Origin: Candidatus Obscuribacterales bacterium
Lineage (GTDB): Bacteria > Cyanobacteriota > Vampirovibrionia > Obscuribacterales > Obscuribacteraceae
Assembly: GCA_019745505.1 (NCBI GenBank)
Contig: JAIETE010000026.1
Coordinates: 1-47,706 of the forward strand
Reading direction: 5' to 3'
Length of the DNA stretch: 47,706 nucleotides
The translations under genes were made by a program, and so were the position numbers. Each line of letters begins with the position of its first letter. The stretch's first letter is position 1. This document shows positions 1-7,706 of this stretch, piece after piece. The notes below the pieces were generated by a model. It did no database searches and was not told the DNA's origin. It saw only the letters and a list, made by a program, of their open reading frames with translations.

Positions 1-138
1 AAAAGCGATCCAAACAAAATCGTTGATGAACATTGCCACCATTTGCGATATGAAAGCACCGCGATAAGCAATCAGCGATTTGAAATTGATTTTGATGTAT
101 GCCGCAGCGAGATTGAGATAGGAAGTCAGCCAATTCAT
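1..138 (-). CDS. ABC-2 type permease, 5' part only (cut by window edge)
   Basis: The first 46 codons of a membrane protein read leftward from the ATG at 136-138 and run off the window. The N-terminus (MNWLTSYLNLAAAYIK, then a hydrophobic helix around residues 27-46) resembles the COG3694/PF06182 type of ABC-2 permease. It begins 3 nt after the stop of the neighbouring permease and has a GGAGG Shine-Dalgarno (147-151 on the opposite strand). It is the fourth gene of a minus-strand operon mltG-ATPase-permease-permease, so the likely product is the second membrane subunit of a two-permease exporter. Substrate unknown; the family call rests on context and the short N-terminus. Confidence 0.7.
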   Translation of the reverse strand, partial: MNWLTSYLNLAAAYIKINFKSLIAYRGAFISQMVAMFINDFVWIAF

Positions 139-141
139 TGG

Positions 142-930
142 TCAACCTCCATGAGAGAAGACGCGACGAAGCGCCAGGTTGTAGACGAAGCGAATGAAAA
201 TCGTGAAGAGAAGAATGGCAATCACTTGCTGAACGAGAACTGAGAGAAAGAGTGGCAATTCGCCTGTGACAAAGGTCCTCGCCGGTCCATAGACAATCGC
301 GGAAAAAGGAAGCATTCGAAGAATCTGCTGCCAGCCCTCCGGAAAGAGTTCCAGCGGAATCAACATGCCGCCTAGAATCATGGTCATGCGAGAGTAAATC
401 AATGTGAGTCCGGTTGTATCTTCCAGCCAAAATGCGGCAAGGCCAATCAGAAAATAGATTGTGAAATCGAGAGCGAAAGACAGCGGCAGGAGAAGCAAGA
501 ACATTGCTACACCTTGAATGTTCAAATCGAGCGGACCGACGAATATCAAAGCGATAATCGAGCCGACAAAAAAGTTGAGAGCAAAGGAGAGCAGGCGCTC
601 TCCTGATGTTTGCGCCAACATATTCAGTGGATAAGACAGGGGTCGGACGAGTTGCATTGCCAACGCGCCCGTTCGCACATCCTGATCTACAAGAGTCGCG
701 ATTGTCGGCAGAGACATGATGATCGATTCGGTGACGACCAGATACCAGAGCATCTGTTTCAAGGTCAAACCACCCAGAGAAGTTTGATTTGTCTCGGCGT
801 AAGTAACTTTCCACAAGCACAAGAATATGTACAGGACGACGAAAAGAAAGATCGTCTTACTGCCTATCTCGCCCAGATAAGCGAGCCTGGAACGGATACT
901 CGTCAGTGCGATATAGAAATACTTACTCAT
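142..930 (-). CDS. ABC-2 type transporter permease (PF06182-like)
   Basis: Integral membrane protein of 262 residues with about six hydrophobic segments, matching the COG4587/PF06182 permeases that pair with COG4586 ATPases. I start it at the ATG 928-930 (MSKYFYIALTSIRSRL), which overlaps the end of the ATPase gene by 8 nt in the form ATGAGTAA, a usual sign of translational coupling; an in-frame ATG at 966 would give 12 more residues inside the ATPase gene and looks less likely. Residues 1-20 form an amphipathic entry helix, followed by a membrane helix at about 26-42. It should form the membrane channel with the partial permease downstream. The substrate is not known for this family. Confidence 0.82.
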   Translation of the reverse strand: MSKYFYIALTSIRSRLAYLGEIGSKTIFLFVVLYIFLCLWKVTYAETNQTSLGGLTLKQMLWYLVVTESIIMSLPTIATLVDQDVRTGALAMQLVRPLSYPLNMLAQTSGERLLSFALNFFVGSIIALIFVGPLDLNIQGVAMFLLLLPLSFALDFTIYFLIGLAAFWLEDTTGLTLIYSRMTMILGGMLIPLELFPEGWQQILRMLPFSAIVYGPARTFVTGELPLFLSVLVQQVIAILLFTIFIRFVYNLALRRVFSHGG

Positions 931-1936
931 GCCTTGCACCGACAGCTTCCTCATCCTCGGGCTCATCGTCGGAGCCTTCCGCAGGCGGAGCGGAATAGAT
1001 GTGAGCGATTACTTCTTCCAATGGCGGATCCTCAATCGTGATATCGACCACGGAGCCAATGCGCATTATTTCCGACATGACCTTCTCGATTGGCACGGCA
1101 AGAGTATCGACTGCAAACCTGAAAGCATGCCCCGATTCTTTGAGAGTCTTCACACCCTCCAGAGAAATTGATTCAGGTGTATCGGCATATTTGACACTGA
1201 GAACTTTTTCTCGCAGATATTGACGTCTGACTCGTGAAACGCGATCGTCGAGAACAACTCGACCGTGGTTGATAACAATTACGCGCTTGGCGACATGCTG
1301 GATATCTCCGGCGTCATGACTGGTAAGAAAAACAGTCACACCTTTTTCTCGATTCCACTCGCGGATCAAATCACGCAATTCTTGACGCGCGATCACATCC
1401 AGTCCAATTGTCGGTTCATCCAGAAAAATAACTTCCGGTCCATGCAAGAGACTGCAAGCAACTTCCGCCCGCATACGCTGCCCCAAAGAGAGCTTGCGTA
1501 CCGGAGTGTCGAGAAAGTCCGAAAGTTGAAAACGCTCGATCAGCATATCGCGCCTTGATTCAAAAACATCTTTCTTGATTTCATAGATTTTCGACAGAAG
1601 TTCAAACGTGTCGCTCGGCGGCAAGTGATACCACAGTTGCGAACGCTGGCCGAAAACGACACCAATGCGCTTTGCTAACTTCGTGCGTTCCTTCCAAGGC
1701 ACACAACCAAGTACAGTCGCCTCGCCAGAAGTTGGATGAAGAATGCCTGTAAGCATTTTGATTGTCGTGGACTTTCCTGCACCATTTGGTCCGATGAAAG
1801 CAACCGACTGACCCTTCTCAATGGAAAGGGAAATTCCGTCTACCGCTTTGACCTCAGATTCGCTCCAGCGCAAGCCGTCGCGTTTCTTCAGCACGAAATT
1901 CTTAGCGAGCTGTGTGACGCTGACTGCAATTTCCAT
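923..1936 (-). CDS. ABC transporter ATP-binding protein (COG4586 type)
   Basis: Cytoplasmic ATPase subunit, 337 residues, powering the two downstream permeases. Walker A GPNGAGKST is at residues 49-57, the signature LSLGQRMRAE at 149-158, Walker B VIFLDEPT at 169-176 and the H-loop His at 207. The segment IGVVFGQRSQLWYHLP after Walker A is characteristic of the COG4586 subfamily of uncharacterised ABC-2 exporters. An acidic tail (SDDEPEDEE) ends the protein. The gene starts 9 nt after mltG ends and overlaps the next permease, so the four genes are probably one transcript. All nucleotide-binding motifs are intact. Confidence 0.92.
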   Translation of the reverse strand: MEIAVSVTQLAKNFVLKKRDGLRWSESEVKAVDGISLSIEKGQSVAFIGPNGAGKSTTIKMLTGILHPTSGEATVLGCVPWKERTKLAKRIGVVFGQRSQLWYHLPPSDTFELLSKIYEIKKDVFESRRDMLIERFQLSDFLDTPVRKLSLGQRMRAEVACSLLHGPEVIFLDEPTIGLDVIARQELRDLIREWNREKGVTVFLTSHDAGDIQHVAKRVIVINHGRVVLDDRVSRVRRQYLREKVLSVKYADTPESISLEGVKTLKESGHAFRFAVDTLAVPIEKVMSEIMRIGSVVDITIEDPPLEEVIAHIYSAPPAEGSDDEPEDEEAVGARHE

Positions 1937-1945
1937 TTAGGAAGT

Positions 1946-3289
1946 TTACCTTCTTCGTCTGCGCGATGTGGATGAAGACTTTGAACTTCGTTTTTGAACT
2001 TGGGCTGTGCGACGATTCTGAGACTTTGCAACCCGACTTGAAGAATGTGCAGGTTTAGCAGCCTGCTTCGAAACTGGTTTGGCAGGCGGTTTTGGTGGCG
2101 CAACTGCTATTGGCTTTGTTGAATTAGTTATAGCGGCGGGAGCTTGTGAACGAACACCAAGCGGGTTTTGAATGTACCCTGGTTGATTTTGTCGCAATAG
2201 TCCTCCTGGCGCAGGCACTGCAACGGGGGCAGCCGCCGCCGGTTCACTCGCTTGTTTCTTCTCCCAATTGCGCAGCATTGCTACACCGGTCTCGAACTCA
2301 GCGGCACTCGAATAAAAATTGTGCGCACCATTGTTTTGATAAGGGTTTCTCACGTAATACAAATAGGTAGTATTCTCCGGCCGCAGCGCCGCCTTCAAAG
2401 AAGACAATCCAGGCGAGCCCACGGGTCCGGGCGGCAGACCTTTGAAAATACGAGTATTGTACGGCGAGCGGCGATCGATGTCAGACTGATACACCTTGCC
2501 GTCATTGCGCCACTTTCCGTCAATCTTGGCGGCATAGACTATCGTAGAATCGATTCCCAAGGGCATGCCCTTGCTCAAGCGGTTGTAGACAACCGATGCG
2601 ACTTTCGGTCTTTCCGATTCAAGTTTTGCTTCTGTTTCAATCAAAGAAGCTACGGTAACAACCTCATGAATCGATGTTTTGCGCTCATACGCCTGGCTGG
2701 CGAGATGCTCTTTCCAAACTTTGCGAAAACGAGTGACCATCCCCTTAACGACTTCCTTGGGAGTCATTCTCTCCACGATGAAATAAGTATCGGGATACAA
2801 ATACCCTTCCAAATTTCTGGCAACCGGATCGATATCGGAGATCAATGACACGTCATTCAAAAGCGGCAAAGCCTCGGTATCCGTTCTCAACTTGAGTGCC
2901 GGTATCGCACGCATCGCTTTTGCTATGTCGAAGCGATTCCATCCCTCGAGTATCGTGATTTTGTCCGAGTGCGCGCCACCGCGCAAAACTTCAATCGCGC
3001 CGAGAGGAGTAACTGGAGAATGAAACTGATAACTGCCGGCCTGAACAATCGGCGCGCCGTTCGTTAGCTTCAGATATATACGCAGGGGCAGAATATCCGA
3101 GATTATGCCTTCTCTTGAAAGCAGCGCCAGCGTATCTTCAAAAGTAGCGCCCCGCGGTATCGCAATTGTCACGGTTTGCTGGCGCAAATCGCGCGGCTCG
3201 GAAAGCATCTGCCACTTCCCGTACAGGAAATACCCCGCCGAGAGCATGCAGACAAGCAGAATAGCAAGCGCCGCGCGTAAAAACGTCAT
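1946..3289 (-). CDS. mltG: Endolytic murein transglycosylase MltG (YceG-like)
   Basis: Inner-membrane lytic transglycosylase that cuts nascent glycan strands and so helps end peptidoglycan polymerisation. Residues 5-24 form an N-terminal membrane anchor. A LysM-like part follows, then the YceG domain with EGYLYPDTYFI (161-171), the catalytic-region motif SLIETEAKLESERPKVASVVYNRL beginning at 215 (E218/E220 occupy the region of the E. coli catalytic Glu), and LPPGPVGSPGLSSLKAAL. About 110 C-terminal residues are an unusual Ala/Pro/Lys/Ser/Arg-rich tail ending in five arginines, absent from typical MltG. It heads a tight operon with an ABC exporter. Confidence 0.93.
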   Translation of the reverse strand: MTFLRAALAILLVCMLSAGYFLYGKWQMLSEPRDLRQQTVTIAIPRGATFEDTLALLSREGIISDILPLRIYLKLTNGAPIVQAGSYQFHSPVTPLGAIEVLRGGAHSDKITILEGWNRFDIAKAMRAIPALKLRTDTEALPLLNDVSLISDIDPVARNLEGYLYPDTYFIVERMTPKEVVKGMVTRFRKVWKEHLASQAYERKTSIHEVVTVASLIETEAKLESERPKVASVVYNRLSKGMPLGIDSTIVYAAKIDGKWRNDGKVYQSDIDRRSPYNTRIFKGLPPGPVGSPGLSSLKAALRPENTTYLYYVRNPYQNNGAHNFYSSAAEFETGVAMLRNWEKKQASEPAAAAPVAVPAPGGLLRQNQPGYIQNPLGVRSQAPAAITNSTKPIAVAPPKPPAKPVSKQAAKPAHSSSRVAKSQNRRTAQVQKRSSKSSSTSRRRRR

Positions 3290-3460
3290 AGAGAAATAGT
3301 ATAGCCAGGAAATGCCTTCCAGGGAAAAACCCCAGGAATGATCTGGGGATGTTTGGACTGCCCTTTCCTCGAGAAGGGCTTACAGTGGCGTAGTCGGTCA
3401 GATACCAAACTTGACGAACCCCACCCGGTGTTTCAGATGCTAAAAGAGGAGCCGCATGCC

Positions 3461-3652
3461 ATGGAGAATCAGAAAAGGCAAACCCACATCGGCAACCAGC
3501 TCAGCCGCATTCGGCGGTCGTCCACCGAGCAATTTCTGAAAGCCGTAGGCGACTTGGACCAGGCTAGTCTCGATAGCGTCGTCTGCACAATCGTCAGCCT
3601 CTACCCGGCTTTCGACAAGCCGGTCAAAGGAGTGATTGATTCGGCCATGTAA
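3461..3652 (+). CDS. Small protein of unknown function (63 aa)
   Basis: I start this ORF at ATG 3461-3463 because an AGAGGAG Shine-Dalgarno (3445-3451) lies 9 nt upstream; the frame stays open further upstream but that part looks untranslated. The product begins MENQKRQTHIGNQL, is basic in its first half and ends with a short predicted helix (ASLDSVVCTIVSLYPAF). No signal peptide, membrane segment or recognised domain. It lies between divergent mltG and a convergent unknown gene (3668-4057). Function unknown; reality supported only by the ribosome-binding site and the compact reading frame. Confidence 0.5.
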   Translation: MENQKRQTHIGNQLSRIRRSSTEQFLKAVGDLDQASLDSVVCTIVSLYPAFDKPVKGVIDSAM

Positions 3653-3667
3653 GCCGTCACTGTAGAC

Positions 3668-4057
3668 CTAGACTTTAGAGCGCAGTTGGTCTACATCGTC
3701 GATTACCGCGTCACAAAAGCGGCAACGGGGCTCGAATCCGCCCGGAGTGCGGACGACAGTATGACCGTAGATGTTGCAATTTTGCGGCAGCCGCCTGTCT
3801 TTTGGCTTGTAGGAGAAGTAAGCGATTAGCTCCTTCCACCAGCGAACTGCGACTTGCTTCAGCTCGAGTTTCGCCCCGACCTTTTGCATTTCCTGCGTGC
3901 GCATCGAGCGGACTTGCTCGCGGGTAATTCTCTTTACCTTTTCGCCCGTCGGATTTTCGAGTGAACCTAATTCAATGGAAGCCGGATACTTGCCATTCCT
4001 GTCTCGCTCTACCACTTTGAATTCTCCTGTGAGGTTTTCGGGGTCTGCGTACGGCAC
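3668..4057 (-). CDS. Hypothetical protein with C-terminal Cys cluster (129 aa)
   Basis: Unknown cytoplasmic protein. The GTG at 4055-4057 is the only standard start; an AGGAGG lies 14 nt upstream, and the frame reads sensibly a few codons earlier (LYFV before PYADPENL), so a CTG start three codons upstream is possible. The middle is helical and basic. The C-terminus has NCNIYGHTV followed by RCRFCDAVI, giving C-x(n)-H and CxxC spacing like a small zinc-binding knuckle, though with only three cysteines. It is convergent with the 63-aa gene and divergent from proB. No family recognised. Confidence 0.6.
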   Translation of the reverse strand: MPYADPENLTGEFKVVERDRNGKYPASIELGSLENPTGEKVKRITREQVRSMRTQEMQKVGAKLELKQVAVRWWKELIAYFSYKPKDRRLPQNCNIYGHTVVRTPGGFEPRCRFCDAVIDDVDQLRSKV

Positions 4058-4187
4058 GAAATACAGTCCAGCCTCCTGAGATCTTCATTATTGAAAGACG
4101 ATATGAGTTTAAAATCAATGGTAATTCTGCTAACACTTTCCACAGAGCAGAAAAATTCCCCGTGCAAATCCGCGAAAGGCAAGCTAA

Positions 4188-5357
4188 ATGGACCGTAAAG
4201 AGGTTTTGACCGGAGCAAAGAGAATTGTCATAAAGCTTGGCACGGCCGTGCTTATGAAAGAGGAGGGGGGAATCGCGCTGAGCCGGTTTTACGCCTTCAT
4301 AGAGGGAATCGCCTCGCTGATGAAGCAGGGAAAAGAAGTCCTGCTCGTGACTTCGGGAGCCGTGGGCTTAGGGGTTCAAAAGCTGCAATTAGACAAAAAA
4401 CCAAAGTTGCTGCCCATGAAGCAGGCCTGTGCCGCAGTCGGTCAGGGGCGGCTGATGGCACTCTATTCCGACGCCTTTCAAGCCCTCGACATCATCACGG
4501 CCCAAATACTCTTGACTGAAGAGGATTTCTCGAATCGCACCCGCTATCTCAACCTGCGCAGCACGATTGGGGAGTTGATCAGGCTCAAGGTGCTGCCCAT
4601 CATCAACGAAAACGACACCGTATCTACGGCAGAAATCGAATCAGGCAAAGACTTCGAATTTGTAAAAGTCAATTTCGGTGACAACGACAAGCTTTCCGCG
4701 CTCGTAGCCAGCAAGGTGGAAGCGGATTTGCTGGTCATATTGACTGATGTAGACGGTCTCTACACCGACGACCCCCGAAAAGGAGACGACGCAAAGCTGA
4801 TTCCCCTTGTGCCGGCGATAAATGCAGACATCGAAAAACTGGCGTCCGGTCCGGCCGCTCCAGGGAAATTGGGACGCGGAGGGATGAAGACAAAAATCGA
4901 AGCGGCGAAAACAGCCACCCAGTCGGGCTGTTCGGTAATCATCGCCGGTGGGAAGGTACCCGATGTCATTCCCCGGCTTTTCTCCAACGAGGAAATCGGC
5001 ACGCTCTTTCTTCCCCATCCGGGATTAACCGGCAAGAAGCGCTGGATTGCCTTTGCCACAACAGTCAAGGCTGCCCTGGTTGTTAACGAGGGGGCAAAAA
5101 CAGCACTGAAGAACGGCAAGGCAAGTCTTTTGCCCGCCGGAATCGTGCAGGTGCGCGGGCAATTCGAGAGGGGCGATGTAATCGGCATTGTCGACGATGC
5201 TGGACATGAGTTTGCCCGCGGCATAGCCAATTATTCCAGCGACGAAACCAAGCAGATATCCGGTCAGCATTCGGATGCCATCGACGCCAAAATTGAAGTG
5301 CGCAATTATGACGCGATCGTCACACGGGATAATATCGCTTTGCTTGAAACCGCGTAA
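4188..5357 (+). CDS. proB: Glutamate 5-kinase
   Basis: Cytoplasmic enzyme phosphorylating L-glutamate to gamma-glutamyl phosphate, the first and normally proline-inhibited step of proline synthesis. The amino-acid-kinase domain covers about residues 8-265, with IVIKLGTAVL (14-23), VTSGAVGLG and the NENDTV and LTDVDGLYTDDPR segments; a C-terminal PUA domain spans about 285-370. Length of 389 aa is usual for the kinase-plus-PUA form. AAAGG precedes the ATG. It is the first gene of a proB-proA-proC operon, 45 nt before proA. Confidence 0.96.
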   Translation: MDRKEVLTGAKRIVIKLGTAVLMKEEGGIALSRFYAFIEGIASLMKQGKEVLLVTSGAVGLGVQKLQLDKKPKLLPMKQACAAVGQGRLMALYSDAFQALDIITAQILLTEEDFSNRTRYLNLRSTIGELIRLKVLPIINENDTVSTAEIESGKDFEFVKVNFGDNDKLSALVASKVEADLLVILTDVDGLYTDDPRKGDDAKLIPLVPAINADIEKLASGPAAPGKLGRGGMKTKIEAAKTATQSGCSVIIAGGKVPDVIPRLFSNEEIGTLFLPHPGLTGKKRWIAFATTVKAALVVNEGAKTALKNGKASLLPAGIVQVRGQFERGDVIGIVDDAGHEFARGIANYSSDETKQISGQHSDAIDAKIEVRNYDAIVTRDNIALLETA

Positions 5358-5402
5358 AATCAGGCGTAGACAAAAGGCGCTGGCAGATATTCAGGCAAGA
5401 AA

Positions 5403-6728
5403 ATGACAGAATCAGTTTTGACTCAAGTGCAGGAAGTCGCCAAACAAGCGCGGCTCGCCTCATCTCGATTGGCTCGCCTGACAAAGGAAAACAGAACGAA
5501 TGCCCTGATGGCAATGGCGGACGGGCTGGCGAAGTCTAAGTCGACAATATTGGAAGCCAACAAAACAGATATCGCAAATTCAGAGGCCCTGGTCGAGAAA
5601 GGCGAGATGCCGGCTTCTTACTTGAAGCGCCTGAAGCTGGATGCAGAAAAACTGCAAGGCGTCATTGACGGCATCAGGCAAGTTGCGCAGATTGAAGACA
5701 TTCTTGGCACTTCGAGCCTGAAACGTGAACTCGATGACGGATTGAAACTCTACAGAGTGAGCTGCCCGATTGGCGTTGTTCTCGTCATCTTCGAATCGAG
5801 ACCCGATGCATTGCCACAAATAATGTCTCTTCTGGTAAAGAGCGGAAACGCTGGACTGATCAAAGGAGGCCGGGAAGCAGAGAATTCGAATAGAGAGATT
5901 TTTCGATGCCTTAGCGAAGCCTTGAAGTCGGCAGGTTATCCGCAGGGAGCATTTTTCTTATTGTCCGGTCGAGAAGAAGTCGCCGATTTGCTGAAGCTGG
6001 ACAGGGAAGTTGATCTCGTCATACCGCGCGGTTCCAACGAGCTTGTCAGACATATTCAAAACAACACCGACATTCCGGTTCTCGGGCACGCCGATGGAGT
6101 TTGTCATTTGTATGTCGACGAAAAGGCGGATTTGCAGATGGCAGTGCGCCTTGCCGTCGACAGCAAAACCCAGTATCCAGCTGCTTGCAATGCCATCGAA
6201 ACCTTGCTGGTAAACCGCAAAATTGCCGGTGCGTTTTTGCCCGAAGTAATCGCCGCACTAAAACGTAAAAGCGTTGAGGTGCGTGTTGAGAAGACGGCAA
6301 TTGATACATTCAATCTCGAAAACGTGGGCACCGCCAACGATACCGACTGGACAACCGAATATTCTGACTTGACCATCTCAATCAAAGTCGTTGATTCGCT
6401 CGAAGAGGCGATCGAACACATAAACACCTATGGCTCCGGACACACCGAATGCATCGTCACGGAAGACTCAGAAACTTTCGAACGCTTCTTTGCAGAAGTG
6501 AATTCAGCAGGCGTTTATCAAAATGCTTCGACTCGTTTCGCTGATGGATTTCGCTATGGCTTCGGGGCCGAAGTCGGCATCAGCACGGGAAAGCTCCATC
6601 CGCGCGGACCAGTAGGCGTAGAAGGAATTATCACTTACAAATACAAACTAGTCGGCAATGGACAAATTGTCGCAGACTATTCGGGCGAGAATCCGCGCCG
6701 GTTTACGCACAAAGACATGGATGAATAA
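5403..6728 (+). CDS. proA: Gamma-glutamyl phosphate reductase
   Basis: NADPH-dependent reductase (aldehyde dehydrogenase fold) converting gamma-glutamyl phosphate to glutamate semialdehyde, second step of proline synthesis. The sequence is full length (441 aa). The catalytic cysteine is C262 in QYPAACNAIE; VIFESRPDALPQ (128-139) and GLIKGGREAENSN (151-163) are typical substrate/cofactor-binding segments; the HPRGPVGVEG motif near the C-terminus is also family-typical. It sits 45 nt after proB and 27 nt before proC, so the three are almost certainly co-transcribed. ProA and ProB commonly act as a complex protecting the labile phosphate. Confidence 0.97.
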   Translation: MTESVLTQVQEVAKQARLASSRLARLTKENRTNALMAMADGLAKSKSTILEANKTDIANSEALVEKGEMPASYLKRLKLDAEKLQGVIDGIRQVAQIEDILGTSSLKRELDDGLKLYRVSCPIGVVLVIFESRPDALPQIMSLLVKSGNAGLIKGGREAENSNREIFRCLSEALKSAGYPQGAFFLLSGREEVADLLKLDREVDLVIPRGSNELVRHIQNNTDIPVLGHADGVCHLYVDEKADLQMAVRLAVDSKTQYPAACNAIETLLVNRKIAGAFLPEVIAALKRKSVEVRVEKTAIDTFNLENVGTANDTDWTTEYSDLTISIKVVDSLEEAIEHINTYGSGHTECIVTEDSETFERFFAEVNSAGVYQNASTRFADGFRYGFGAEVGISTGKLHPRGPVGVEGIITYKYKLVGNGQIVADYSGENPRRFTHKDMDE

Positions 6729-6755
6729 AGAGTTGAGCAAAGAGGAAAAAAACAA

Positions 6756-7592
6756 ATGCTGAAGAACAAGAAGCTCGCTGTCATTGGTGTCGGCAAGCTT
6801 GGTGAAGCTCTCATTTCCGGGCTGCTCAAGAAGGATGCAATCAGTGCGTCCGATGTTTTGGGAACCGTTGGTCACGAAGAATCCGTGAAACGCGTCAAAG
6901 AGCGCTTGAACATCGAAGCTATTCTGGACAACCAAAAAGCCGTCAAAGACAGGGATCTAATCTTGCTGGCAGTCAAGCCGCAGAATATGGACAGTGTTCT
7001 TAAGGAAATCGCTCCTGTAATAAACAAGAATCAACTGATTATTTCAGTGGCGGCATCAGTCACCACCAGCTTCGTAGAAGAACGGCTGCCGGAAGGCATT
7101 CCGGTTGTTCGCGCCATGCCGAATACACCATCGATCATGAATGCAGGGATGGCCGGTATGTGCTCGGGAACCAGTGCCACCGACGAACATAAGAAGATGG
7201 CCGAGGCAATTTTCAAATGCGTGGGTGAAACTGTTTTCGTGGATGAATCTTTGATGGACGGTGTTACAGCATTGTCAGCCAGTGGTCCGGCCTATCTCTA
7301 CGTAGTGATCGAATCGCTGGCGGAAGCGGGCGTAAAACTGGGTATTCCCAGAGAGGTTTCGACCTTGCTTGCCGCTCAAACGATGCTCGGTTCGGCACGC
7401 ATGATTCTGGAATCAAAAGCCCATCCGGCTTTGCTCAAGGATATGGTCACAACTCCGGCAGGCTGCACTATAGACGGGCTCATGGAACTGGAAGAAGGCA
7501 AATTGCGCGTCACTCTCATTAAAGCGGTGGTCAAAGCAGCCGAACGAGCAAGGGAATTAGTCAACACACAAAACACAAAGTCCAAGCAGTAG
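6756..7592 (+). CDS. proC: Pyrroline-5-carboxylate reductase
   Basis: Final enzyme of proline synthesis, reducing pyrroline-5-carboxylate with NAD(P)H in the cytoplasm. The N-terminal Rossmann motif reads VIGVGKLGEALISGL; RAMPNTPS and the C-terminal dimerisation/active-site stretch with SGPAYLYVVIESLAEAGVKLG and TPAGCTIDGL are classic ProC signatures. Length of 278 aa is normal. GAGG lies upstream of the ATG. With proB and proA it completes the glutamate-to-proline pathway in one operon, which a strong hairpin terminator closes 9 nt after the stop. Confidence 0.97.
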   Translation: MLKNKKLAVIGVGKLGEALISGLLKKDAISASDVLGTVGHEESVKRVKERLNIEAILDNQKAVKDRDLILLAVKPQNMDSVLKEIAPVINKNQLIISVAASVTTSFVEERLPEGIPVVRAMPNTPSIMNAGMAGMCSGTSATDEHKKMAEAIFKCVGETVFVDESLMDGVTALSASGPAYLYVVIESLAEAGVKLGIPREVSTLLAAQTMLGSARMILESKAHPALLKDMVTTPAGCTIDGLMELEEGKLRVTLIKAVVKAAERARELVNTQNTKSKQ

Positions 7593-7600
7593 GTCTGCCC

Positions 7601-7621
7601 GGCAAAGAGTTTGCCATTTTT
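7601..7621 (+). terminator. Rho-independent terminator of the proBAC operon
   Basis: A 6-bp stem GGCAAA/TTTGCC with a 3-nt GAG loop is followed by A and five T residues. It begins 9 nt after the proC stop codon, where the proline operon should end. Confidence 0.7.
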
Positions 7622-7706
7622 CGCGGGCGGGTAAGTAAAGCCAGAAGTATTTGAATATGTCATCTCGGCAGACGGTACCCGATAGAGAAGCCTGGAAGTA
7701 CTCAGC

